Source of the DNA: Gemmatimonadota bacterium
GTDB taxonomy: Bacteria; Latescibacterota; UBA2968
Direction of reading: 5' to 3'
Length of the DNA stretch: 50,731 nt
Assembly: GCA_002727195.1 (NCBI GenBank)
Contig: PBWH01000035.1
Location: forward strand, 1 to 50,731
Shown: positions 43,565 to 50,731 of the stretch, piece by piece
How positions within the stretch are numbered: position 1 is the first letter of the stretch
How the letters are laid out: every line of letters begins with the position of its first letter
Notes under the pieces: generated by a model
The model's database searches: none
What the model was told of the DNA's origin: nothing
Seen by the model: the letters and a program-made list of their open reading frames with translations, nothing else
Program-made: the position numbers and the translations under genes

Positions 43565-43933
43565 TCAGGACAGAAGGCTAGCCGCCGTCTGCGTATCATC
43601 AAAGGCGTGGAAGTACACTAACTTACCGCCTGCTATCTTGAGCAAATGCGCGCCTCCAAAACGGCCCTGCACGCTTTCTGCCACAAATGTAGTCCAAACA
43701 GAATTACCGCTTTCCCACCATTCGACGGGCGTTACGACGAGATCTGTATAGTTGGCAGCAATGGCGGAAAAGCAGTTCTCAATGACGTCGTCAGGCCCTT
43801 TAAACGTGCCTGAATACGGCAACTTTCCCTGTGTTACAAAGACTAGTTCGTCGCTGCACAAAGCCTTCCAAGCCTCGACATCTCCCTCGTTAAAAGTCGC
43901 ATACAAGGCTTCTCCTACTTCTCTTGGTGTCAT
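43565..43933 (-). CDS. SnoaL-like / NTF2-fold protein
   Basis: 122 residues, ATG 43933 with GGGAGG-type site upstream (AGGGAGGGAA). The sequence fits the cone-shaped NTF2/SnoaL fold: EVGEALYATFNEGDVEAWKA, FVTQGKLPYSGTFKGPDDVI, WWESGNSVWTTFVAESV, and HLLKIAGGKLVYFHAFDD. These proteins can be isomerases, cyclases or hydrolases, or just ligand binders, of small aromatic or lipid molecules. Neighbouring ABM-like genes would fit a small-molecule pathway. The middle Asp/His positions typical of ketosteroid isomerases are not obvious. Confidence 0.8.
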   Translation of the reverse strand: MTPREVGEALYATFNEGDVEAWKALCSDELVFVTQGKLPYSGTFKGPDDVIENCFSAIAANYTDLVVTPVEWWESGNSVWTTFVAESVQGRFGGAHLLKIAGGKLVYFHAFDDTQTAASLLS

Positions 43934-44072
43934 AAGGGCTTCCCTCCCTTTTTATTCTATCCAACCTAGTAGATAACAACTCCATCCCCGCGCCACTCGA
44001 GATCTGAAAAATGCCTCACCAAAACCCGCCGCATCTATCGAAAAATCCGGCAGTGACGCCGCCAGGAACTGA

Positions 44073-44336
44073 TTACACGTCTATTGACTTGAGTATCTTG
44101 AATTCGACCTTACTAAATAGATGTTCGTGTCCCCAGTCTGTCTCGACCCAAGGCGTATTGTTCGGTGGTGTTTCCATTTCTATTTCCGCGAAGAAACGAT
44201 GAACATCCCCTGTCAAGGCAATGAACCGCCTCACTTCCGAGTGGCTCCTTTGCTCTTGTTTAGCTCTTATCCATTCGAGCACTTCCTGATACTTTCCTGG
44301 TTTGATCGTATGCTCTATAACCACCTTGTAGGACAT
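44073..44336 (-). CDS. Small dimeric alpha-beta barrel protein (ABM-like)
   Basis: 87 residues, ATG 44336 with AGGAGG upstream. It starts with YKVVIEHTIKPGKYQEVLEW, then EVRRFIALTGDVHRFFAEIE and EHLFSKVEFKILKSIDV; beta-alpha-beta-beta arrangement and length fit the dimeric alpha-beta barrel (ABM/EthD-like) group. A paralogue-type relative of the gene at 42978. No catalytic residues can be named. Same strand and likely same transcript as its neighbours. Confidence 0.6.
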   Translation of the reverse strand: MSYKVVIEHTIKPGKYQEVLEWIRAKQEQRSHSEVRRFIALTGDVHRFFAEIEMETPPNNTPWVETDWGHEHLFSKVEFKILKSIDV

Positions 44337-44418
44337 CTTCGCACCCTCCTGAACTGGACCACGTTAGAACTACTGAGAGTTAATAGACTCTCAATTCAAG
44401 CTGTTCTCTAATCTCAAA

Positions 44419-44736
44419 CTAAGCATCATCCCAGCACTTCTCCGCCCACCCACGTGTCGTACCAAAGTCCACCTGATGACTTTCAAACTTTATCTCTCGC
44501 ATAAGGCCGCGATCTATGAGTCCTACATCATCATAGTTGTTGACCTCAAGCAAAAGTTCGTGAGCATAGCCGCCAGGGTGGGCTGAATTTCCAAACGTGC
44601 CGATAAGACGGATTCCGGCTTTTTGCCACTCCTGAGCCAAAACTTTGAATTTTTCTACATTAGTAGCTCGCTCATCTTCCGTAAGTGATCGTCCAACCTG
44701 GCCGAACGAAATACGCACCATGCACCTGTAAGGCAT
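44419..44736 (-). CDS. Hypothetical small protein, first gene of four-gene cluster
   Basis: 105 residues from ATG 44736, preceded by GGGAG. The sequence (CMVRISFGQVGRSLTEDERA, WQKAGIRLIGTFGNSAHPGG, ELLLEVNNYDDVGLIDRGLM, VDFGTTRGWAEKCW) has an alpha/beta pattern similar in size to dimeric barrels and shares a Gly-rich turn, but I do not recognise the family. It is transcribed towards the ABM-like and SnoaL-like genes and is probably co-expressed with them. Confidence 0.55.
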   Translation of the reverse strand: MPYRCMVRISFGQVGRSLTEDERATNVEKFKVLAQEWQKAGIRLIGTFGNSAHPGGYAHELLLEVNNYDDVGLIDRGLMREIKFESHQVDFGTTRGWAEKCWDDA

Positions 44737-44886
44737 ATCATCTCCCGGATTCTATACTCTCGAAAATGTATTTACGTGCTACATCTCAATGGCGAATATA
44801 GCGGGGACCGTTTGGCTTGCAACGGAGACCGGAGCACAAAAAACAAGGGTTTAGTTGCTATCATTGATACCAAATCTGGAAATTTC

Positions 44887-44941
44887 CCGAATTGGTGTCA
44901 GTTTGAAACAGGGGGCGAGGTCATTGTTGGCACCGATTCGG
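44887..44941. repeat. Inverted repeat in gap before VOC remnant
   Basis: CCGAATTGGTG (44887-44897) pairs with CACCGATTCGG (44931-44941) with one G-T/mismatch and a 33-base spacer. It could be the scar of a small mobile element; no transposase is adjacent. Confidence 0.4.
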
Positions 44942-45027
44942 AATAAGTGGCTGAGTGCTACCGCACAGGTGGCGATCGACGTCACCGCAACCAGTGACCG
45001 CGAGGGGCCACCTACCAATATCTGGCG

Positions 45028-45240
45028 ATGGCGCTGATGACGGCTCTGCGGCTGCGCAGCTGTCCGGGCATGTATGTCTTCTGCAACGACCCTGTCGCTT
45101 TCTACGAGCAGGTTACGGCACGGGGTATCGAAGCCAATGAACCCTTCGTTGGCAACGGCACGCACGTTGTCCAGATGACGGATCCCGACGGATACCAGAT
45201 CGCTTTCGAGAATCCCACCGACGAACCCGACACCGAATGA
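45028..45240 (+). pseudogene. Glyoxalase/VOC protein, C-terminal fragment
   Basis: Bases from about 45067 encode GMYVFCNDPVAFYEQVTARG, then EPFVGNGTHVVQMTDPDGYQ and IAFENP, the last beta-alpha-beta-beta-beta module of a VOC-fold (glyoxalase/bleomycin-resistance) protein, including the metal-ligand-like Gln/Glu near the end. The N-terminal half is missing; the preceding bases are unrelated. The stop overlaps an ATG (ATGA, 45237-45240), but the intact VOC gene downstream has its own better start. Confidence 0.6.
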
Positions 45241-45257
45241 GCCAGGAGGAGAACGTG

Positions 45258-45641
45258 ATGACAATCAACGGGTTGAAGCCGCTCTTCCAAGTCTACGACG
45301 TTCGGAAGTCGGTCGCCTTTTACACGGAAAAGCTGGGATTCAAACTGGACGGAACCTACGAACCAGATGGCCATCTATACTGGGCAAGTCTCGTAAAGGA
45401 TGGTGTCGAGGTCATGCTCAACGCGTGCTGGGAAGACAACGAGCGGCCGGATAGCGTCGACCCACAACGGGTGCGCGGGCACGGGGATTTGGAGCTCTAC
45501 TTCCAGTGCGACGATGTCGATGCCATCTACGAGGCGTTCAAGTCGAACGGACTGGACCTAAATCCACCGAGCGAACAACACGGACGTCGTGAAGTCATCG
45601 TCACGGATCCTGACGGCTTCCGACTTTCGTTCCACACGTAG
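45258..45641 (+). CDS. VOC family (glyoxalase/bleomycin resistance-like) protein
   Basis: 127 residues from ATG 45258, chosen for AGGAGGAG seven bases upstream; ATG 45237 would add seven residues and lacks a site. Two VOC modules: GLKPLFQVYDVRKSVAFYTE, KLGFKLDGTYEPDG, VEVMLNACW, and DLELYFQCDDVDAIYEAFKS, REVIVTDPDGFRLSFH. VOC proteins bind metal and act on small electrophiles or simply sequester toxins. It is a typical small stress/detoxification member; ligand not known. Followed by a strong terminator. Confidence 0.85.
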   Translation: MTINGLKPLFQVYDVRKSVAFYTEKLGFKLDGTYEPDGHLYWASLVKDGVEVMLNACWEDNERPDSVDPQRVRGHGDLELYFQCDDVDAIYEAFKSNGLDLNPPSEQHGRREVIVTDPDGFRLSFHT

Positions 45642-45650
45642 TACACGAAA

Positions 45651-45701
45651 AAGCGGAGCGAGTCACTGTCTGTCGACCGTGCTCGACTCCGCTTCGTTTT
45701 T
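45651..45701 (+). terminator. Terminator of VOC gene
   Basis: AAGCGGAG (45651-45658) pairs with CTCCGCTT (45687-45694), extended inside by GAG/CTC, then CGTTTTT (T-run 45697-45701). It begins ten bases after the VOC stop. Confidence 0.8.
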
Positions 45702-45866
45702 CTTGCAGGCCCTGTTTCTATCTGGATGCTTGGGACATCGTCCCGACACGGAACTCGAACCGTGCGGGCGTTGCATCAAGGTTTAGATTTCAACCTCGAG
45801 CGACCACATACAGGCGATACACCCAGTCCGCGAGGTTCCGGAACAGGTGTCGCGGTGAAAGAAACT

Positions 45867-46518
45867 CCTGGACTCGACGCATCGACGGAAGGCGGTCGTG
45901 CACGTTCGCGAGACGCTGTTCGTTTCCGAACGTCGGGCTTGTCGTGTACTTGGGCAGTTGCGGCGCACCCAGTGGGATACGCCGAAGGTTGCCGATGATG
46001 ATGAGGCGCTGACCGATAACATTGTCTCGCTGGCGACCGAGTATGGCCGGTATGGCTACCGGCGTATCACGGCACTCTTGAAGACCGATGGCAGGCGGGT
46101 GAACCACAAGCGGGTGGAGAGGATCTGGCGTCAGGAGGGGCTGAAGGTGCCGGCGGCAGCCGAAGAGAGAGCGGCTGTGGTTCAACGACAGGTTCTGTAT
46201 CCGGCTTCGACCGGAGCATCACAACCACGTCTGGGCTTATGACTTCGTATTCGACAGGACGCGTGAAGGTCCAGACTTGGCCTCGAGACGCTCTTTGTCG
46301 AACGAGGCAGCCCCTAGGAAAATGGCTACATCGAGAGCTTTAATGGGACGGTCAGAGACGAATTGCTCAAAGGTGAGATCTTTACCACTCTGCAGGAGGC
46401 CAAAGTGTTGGTGGCCCGGTGGAGAAGGCTGTACAATCACGTCCGACCACATAGCGCGTTGGGCTACAGCCTACCTGCACCAGTGCTCATCAAGCCATCC
46501 GTTGCAGCCGCATCCTAA
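45867..46518 (+). mobile_element. IS3-family transposase orfB, decayed remnant
   Basis: Frames together encode an IS3 OrfB. RRKAVVHVRETLFVSERRAC, then ATEYGRYGYRRITALLK and RVNHKRVERIWRQEGLKVP are the HTH_21-type N-terminus. A frame change near 46150 leads to LWFNDRFCIRLRPEHHNHVW and YDFVFDRTREG, the start of the catalytic core. Then there is a deletion, and the tail continues ENGYIESFNGTVRDELLKGE, WRRLYNHVRPHSALGY to TAA 46516. The central part with the first two catalytic acidic residues is deleted, so it is inactive. No OrfA lies upstream and no clean ends were found. A relative (orfA) is at the window's right edge. Confidence 0.85.
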
Positions 46519-46732
46519 CTCTGGATGTGGATACATAGATGGGGGCAGGTCATGGGTTTAAACCACTACGGACGGTCCACGTCAAATACCCCTCCATAAA
46601 GACAACTGACTATGCCATTCTGAGCATTGGCGCTGCCAACTGAGCCATATTCTCAGCTGTATTTATGAATGGGACATGTTCAGGCTTCCAAAGCTTTGCC
46701 TTTTATCCTTCATCAGGTAGCGCTTTGACTAA

Positions 46733-47023
46733 TTAAAGGTGTTCCGTAGACAATTGTACTGGGTGCGCGGTCGGCCAGTCACCTTCGGAGCGTCCACCTA
46801 GGAACTTCTTTGCATCTCCGATTCGGCTCGGATTGGATAACCCATCTACGCGCGTGCCGTCTGGGTAGTAGGTCAGGATTAAGGCCTCTCTCATTACTGG
46901 CGAGCGATTGGCGGACGCTCCCTGGACGGTCCAGCCAAGGTGGAAGCTACAGTCGGCGGCCGCAATGTGGTGCACTTGATGGACCTGCAAGCCTTCTTCC
47001 TGAACTCGTGGCCCTTATGCAGT
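46733..47023 (-). pseudogene. Phytanoyl-CoA dioxygenase-like C-terminal remnant
   Basis: Leftward frame from 47023 encodes EEGLQVHQVHHIAAADCSFH, LGWTVQGASANRSPVMREAL and LTYYPDGTRVDGLSNPSRIG, the C-terminal third of PhyH oxygenases with the distal iron His in DCSFHLGW and Arg in MREAL. The N-terminal two thirds are missing (a stop lies just upstream at 47024). The match ends at 46733. A truncated copy, separate from the intact gene at 8732. Confidence 0.7.
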
Positions 47024-47056
47024 TGCGCAAGTAGCATCAGACCAGTCCTTGGCCCT

Positions 47057-50000
47057 CTATTCAACGAGTTGGCCGAAGACAGCTGCAAACGATAGGAAGT
47101 CACTGAAACCAACAAACCCGTCTTTATCCAGATCCAGCCGGGAATCGTAACGACTGTCTCCTTCTACGCCTCCGAAGCCGCTGGCAAACTGCAGGAAGTC
47201 CCCAAAACCGACGATGCCATCCCCATCGAAATCTGAGGCCTGCTGAGGCGTTAAAGACACATCCTTATTCCCACCAATCACCACATACGCCGCACCTGGA
47301 CCAATGGTCACGTCGTTGGGTCCCAACTTTCCTGAATACAACGTAATCTGAGCCTCGCCGCTAAAGGTCTCAACAACTTCGAACGTAGCCACACCCGCAG
47401 AACCACTATCCTTACTCGCAAGCCCCCCGAGGATCACATTCGAAAGCGTCATCTTTCCATCACCGGCAGTCTCAAGTGTCATCGCTCCAGAAAAAACATC
47501 CTGAGTACTGAATGCCGAGTAAGACAATTCCTGAACATCCCAAGTCAATTCGGCAAGAAAACCGCCCTCGCCATTCGCACCTTCCGTGACGAAGATCTCC
47601 ACTTCAATCTTATCACCCGAAACTGGGTTCTCTGGTGTCTGACGAAGACCTTGATCACCAAACGTTGGATCAAGGTCTAGACCCATGGGTCCCACTTCGC
47701 CAGATGGTAATGCTACAGTATCACCATCGCCGCCTTCATCTTCACCTTCACCATCGTCGCCGTTATCACTGTCGTCATCATCGCCTTCATTAGCGAAATA
47801 TTCAATGCCCTCGACCATGCGAATGCGCTGGTTTCCAGTCGAAATGTATAAACTACCAGTCGAATCCAAGGCGAGACCATAGATGCTGCCAAATACAGCT
47901 TCTATTGAACTACCTCCGTCACCAGAAAACCCTTCGTAGGTCTCACCGGCTTCATTGATAACACCTCCAGCAGCAGTCATGATATAACCGTCTTGAACGC
48001 CTCGTACGCAGTAGTTGCTTGATTCACCAATGTATACATTGCCAGCATCCGAGACAGCCAACGCCCTTACACCGTTAAGGACAGCCTCGGTAGCAGGGCC
48101 ATTGTCACCCGAAAAATGGTTTCCAGACTTGTAGTCACCCGTTTCACCGCTGCCCGCGAAGGTCGTAATCGTACCATTACTATCAACCACACGGACTCGA
48201 TGATTCAGATAGTCGGCAATGTATACCGAGCCACCAGGGCCGATGACAACGTCCTTTGGTTCATTCAGAAGCGCTTCAGTTGCAGGCCCACCATCGCCAT
48301 CGAATCCAGCAGTCCCAGCACCCGCGAAAACCGAGACCGAACCATCTGAATCCACACGCACTATCTGGTGATATTCTGGGTCCTCGTAAGAATAGGGGAA
48401 TGTTCCGATATACATCGTTCCATCGGTGTCAACAGCCACACAGTAAGGCGCTATTGACAAATCTAAGGCTGAACCACCGTCAGACGGTCGGTTCTTCCCA
48501 CCTCCGGCAACTGTACTGATACCGCCTGACGTATCGATTTTTCGGATTCGCCCATTCCCCTGGTCTGCGATATAGATATCACCACTGTGGTGCGCGAACA
48601 CATCCGTTGGATAATTAAGTATCGCTTCAGTTGCAGGACCATCATCCCCACCAAACGAACCCTCACTAACTTCACCAATTCCCGCTACGGTGCTGATATT
48701 GCCATCCGTGTCAATCCTGCGAATCCGATGATTCGTATTGTCAGCAATGAATAGATTCCCATCGCTGTCGAAAGACAAACCATAGGGCTCATCCAAAGCT
48801 GACTCAGAAGCCGGACCACCATCCCCTTCAAACCCGTACGCTTCCCAAGTGGTTAAACCATTCACACCACCAGCGATGGTCTGAACGATGGGGGCATCTC
48901 CAGCAAACGGGTCCGCACTGTCATCACTATCTGCATCATCGTCACCATCATCACCTTCTCCATCATCGCCGTCACCCACTGAAGTGGATTCGACCCCCGC
49001 GACCATACGAATGCGCTCATTATCTGTGGATATATAGAGGTTCCCGCTCGAATCCAGGGCAAGACCGTATGGTTGCCCAAAAAGGGCGGCTGTTGCGGCT
49101 CCCCCGTCCCCAGAAAATCCACTAGTAGTGGAACCGTAATCATTAAGAACTCCGCCGGCGACGGTGCTAATGACTCCGTCAGTCCCAACGGCTCGCACAC
49201 AATGATTGTCTGAGTCTGCTATATATACCGTCCCTTTATCAGAAACAGCCAGCGCCCTGACTTCATCCAATTCTGCCTCTGTAGCTGGTCCTCCGTCACC
49301 AGAATAATTCGTCCCCCACTTGGTTTTTCCAGCATCGCCGCTTCCGGCAAAGGTTGTGATCACGCCGTCCGTATCAACCTTACGGACCCGGTGATTCATC
49401 AGGTCGGCTATGTATATCGAACCATCCGGACCAATGGCAACGTCCTTCGGCTCATTTAACTGCGCTTCGGTTGCTGGTCCGCCATCCCCACTAAACCCTG
49501 CAGTACCTGAGGCAGTTCCAGCAAAGACAGTGATCGACCCCTTGGTGTCCACGCGCAGAATCTGATGGTATGGTGCGTCATCATCATATACCGGGTATGT
49601 GCCGATGTACATCGTTCCATCGTCATCGACTGCAACACAATAGGGGGTAAAGAAGGCTTCTAGGGCAGAACCACCGTCAGATGGTGGGTTGGTGCCTCCG
49701 CCTGCTACCGTGCGGATAACACCGGACGTGTCAATTTTTCGGATACGATTATTACCCCAGTCGGCGATGTAAATCTCCCCACTGGAATGAGCAAAAACAT
49801 CCGTCGCGCCAAACAGCCTTGCATCCACTGCGGGACCATCGTCTCCTGCAAAATCGTCAAAACCAACAAGTCCAATTCCAGCAATCGTACTGATGTTGCC
49901 ATCCTTATCAATTTTTCGTATCCGATGATTCTGTTGGTCGGCAATGAACAGATTGCCATCATTATCAACCGACAAGCCATAAGGTTGATCTACGGTTGAT

Positions 50001-50161
50001 TCACTAGCCGGACCACCATCTCCAGAAAAACCGCTAGCTTCCCACCCGGTTTTACCGTTAACACCCCCAGCAATGGTCGTCACGATAGGTGCATCGGCGG
50101 TTGTCGCGTTACCCGTGAAAGCAAGAACAAAACAGAGAAAGAATGTAAGCTTGCAAAGCAT
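47057..50161 (-). CDS. Secreted protein: two six-repeat NHL propellers, Asp-rich linkers, cohesin-like and dockerin-like domains
   Basis: 1034 residues from ATG 50161 (AAAGGGA seven bases upstream); an earlier in-frame ATG at 50188 is less likely. Signal peptide residues 1-22 (KLTFFLCFVLAFTGNATTA). Two halves of ~390 residues repeat each other, each with six NHL blades (FSGDGGPA ... YGLSVDNDGNLFIAD ... HRIRKID), six-bladed propeller size. They are joined by an Asp/Gly/Glu-rich linker and followed by a second one. Then a cohesin-like beta domain (EIFVTEGANGEGGFLAEL ... GVATFEVVETFSGE) and a tail of two DxDxDG loops (DFDGDGIVGFGDFLQFASGF and DLDKDGFVGFSDFLSF). The Asp-rich parts suggest calcium binding. 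Ligand unknown. Confidence 0.9.
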   Translation of the reverse strand: MLCKLTFFLCFVLAFTGNATTADAPIVTTIAGGVNGKTGWEASGFSGDGGPASESTVDQPYGLSVDNDGNLFIADQQNHRIRKIDKDGNISTIAGIGLVGFDDFAGDDGPAVDARLFGATDVFAHSSGEIYIADWGNNRIRKIDTSGVIRTVAGGGTNPPSDGGSALEAFFTPYCVAVDDDGTMYIGTYPVYDDDAPYHQILRVDTKGSITVFAGTASGTAGFSGDGGPATEAQLNEPKDVAIGPDGSIYIADLMNHRVRKVDTDGVITTFAGSGDAGKTKWGTNYSGDGGPATEAELDEVRALAVSDKGTVYIADSDNHCVRAVGTDGVISTVAGGVLNDYGSTTSGFSGDGGAATAALFGQPYGLALDSSGNLYISTDNERIRMVAGVESTSVGDGDDGEGDDGDDDADSDDSADPFAGDAPIVQTIAGGVNGLTTWEAYGFEGDGGPASESALDEPYGLSFDSDGNLFIADNTNHRIRRIDTDGNISTVAGIGEVSEGSFGGDDGPATEAILNYPTDVFAHHSGDIYIADQGNGRIRKIDTSGGISTVAGGGKNRPSDGGSALDLSIAPYCVAVDTDGTMYIGTFPYSYEDPEYHQIVRVDSDGSVSVFAGAGTAGFDGDGGPATEALLNEPKDVVIGPGGSVYIADYLNHRVRVVDSNGTITTFAGSGETGDYKSGNHFSGDNGPATEAVLNGVRALAVSDAGNVYIGESSNYCVRGVQDGYIMTAAGGVINEAGETYEGFSGDGGSSIEAVFGSIYGLALDSTGSLYISTGNQRIRMVEGIEYFANEGDDDDSDNGDDGEGEDEGGDGDTVALPSGEVGPMGLDLDPTFGDQGLRQTPENPVSGDKIEVEIFVTEGANGEGGFLAELTWDVQELSYSAFSTQDVFSGAMTLETAGDGKMTLSNVILGGLASKDSGSAGVATFEVVETFSGEAQITLYSGKLGPNDVTIGPGAAYVVIGGNKDVSLTPQQASDFDGDGIVGFGDFLQFASGFGGVEGDSRYDSRLDLDKDGFVGFSDFLSFAAVFGQLVE

Positions 50162-50286
50162 CTGAATCCCTTTGATGTCGCGTGTCATGGTTTCAACCGT
50201 CCGTGGAAAGTTCGCTCAAATGCCTACTGATCCAGATGGTCCAGGTTTGCCCTGCGTTAGGGATTGGATCTTATTTAGAGCGATTA

Positions 50287-50460
50287 CTAACGACCGTCCA
50301 TCTCACGATGGATCGTCTTGTTTGCCTCTTGATCAAGCAAGTGCATCCTGCGGTGGCAGTTGCGACAAAGTACCAACGTGTTCTCGATGTCATCCTCACC
50401 ACCCTTGGCAGTCCGCACAATATGTTCAGAAACGACGACCAGAGAAAGGAGTGTTTTTTC
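50287..50460 (-). pseudogene. HNH endonuclease C-terminal remnant
   Basis: Minus-strand frame ending at 50287 encodes VVVSEHIVRTAKGGEDDIEN, then TLVLCRNCHRRMHLLDQEAN. EHIV and CRNCHRRMH are the HNH metal/catalytic pair and zinc CxxC half typical of HNH nucleases. The N-terminal part with the first Cys pair is absent; instead, IS3 orfA sequence joins near 50460. It is a gene fragment. Confidence 0.65.
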
Positions 50461-50731
50461 CACATCGCGTTGTCCTGCGCCTGATCGGCCACCAGACGTT
50501 TCAAACGCGCGTGCTCCTGCCCCAGCTCCTTGAGCCGGCGCAGCTACTCGACCCCTATACCGCCGTATTCCTTCCGCCAACGATAGTAGGTCTGTTGACT
50601 CACACCCATTTCACGCACGACTTCTGCAACCGTCTTTCCTTCGGAGATGCGTATCTCGGTCTGTCGGAGATGACAATGATCTGTTCTGCCGTGTAACGCT
50701 TCCTGGCCGTATGGCCCCCTTCTGCCCTAGA
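50461..50731 (-). mobile_element. IS3-family transposase orfA, decayed, cut by window edge
   Basis: Reading leftward from 50731: ARKRYTAEQII, then a one-base shift, LRQTEIRISEGKTVAEV, REMGVSQQTYYRWRKEYGGI, then an in-frame TAG and LRRLKELGQEHARLKRLVAD, AQDNAMWKK. This is the helix-turn-helix and leucine-zipper part of IS3 OrfA. One frameshift and one nonsense codon inactivate it, and its end is replaced by the HNH remnant. The 5' part lies outside the window. Confidence 0.8.

Noticed and set aside
46560..46665. Possible tRNA on the minus strand (GGCTCAGTTGGCAGCGCC resembles a D arm)
   Set aside because: No consistent acceptor stem, the anticodon stem cannot be formed with a 7-base loop, and there is no T arm. 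At best a tRNA scrap.
1..50731. CRISPR array, cas genes, rRNA, origin
   Set aside because: No regularly spaced repeats, no cas-like proteins, no rRNA motifs were seen. The DUF2779 stub shares a Cys motif with Cas4-like nucleases but has no array nearby.

Overview
The window looks like one contig of an uncultured marine or sediment bacterium specialised in sulfated polysaccharides. Several features fit Latescibacterota/Poribacteria-like lineages: five S1 sulfatases, a phytanoyl-CoA dioxygenase plus a PhyH remnant, a BNR-4 protein, heparinase II/III proteins, a DUF6785-type membrane protein remnant, and a secreted NHL protein ending in DxDxDG dockerin-like repeats. That placement is inference from gene content; there is no rRNA or marker gene to prove it.

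Left end (1-3780) is an accessory nucleic-acid-processing island. It holds the C-terminus of a SNF2-type helicase with a SWIM zinc finger, a small HD-domain protein, a 44-codon Cys-rich ORF, a DEDDh exonuclease with a second copy of the same SWIM module, a zinc-ribbon/GIY-YIG (T5orf172/MUG113-like)/Sel1 protein, and the broken N-terminus of a DUF2779 nuclease-like gene. The SWIM module is duplicated at DNA level (495-820 and 2216-2540), and the duplication runs past both stop codons. The island ends in a deletion scar (3472-4069), where the DUF2779 stub abuts the C-terminus of an enolase-superfamily gene.

Middle (4185-38719) is a carbohydrate-catabolic region. Plus-strand run 4185-11615: BNR-4 propeller, two sulfatases, PhyH, lipoprotein SBP_bac_5. 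Then recQ. Minus-strand run 20090-14844: metallophosphoesterase, then two sulfatases and a Gfo/Idh/MocA oxidoreductase joined by stop/start overlaps. Plus-strand run 20770-34467: PHP protein, a large uncharacterised lyase-like protein, aldehyde dehydrogenase, sulfatase, SLC5 symporter, mannonate dehydratase, heparinase II/III-like protein. Then an Asp/Glu-racemase-family gene (minus) and a coupled unit of TonB receptor, His-rich outer-membrane barrel (frameshifted) and thioredoxin. Together they suggest uptake, desulfation, elimination cleavage and uronate catabolism of a sulfated, uronic-acid-containing glycan. No sulfatase-maturing enzyme lies in the window.

Right part (38720-50731) appears AT-richer by eye and patchy: a PEGA-like lipoprotein, a CBM9/DUF5916 outer-membrane protein, tRNA-Arg(CCG) with terminator, four small minus-strand genes (ABM, SnoaL-like, ABM-like, unknown), VOC proteins, a decayed IS3 orfB, a PhyH remnant, a roughly 1034-aa secreted protein with two six-repeat NHL propellers, and an HNH/IS3 orfA chimera at the edge.

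The most striking general property is the number of broken genes (about 15), many with protein similarity continuing across frameshifts or stops. Either the genome is decaying or the assembly has indels; read mapping would separate these.
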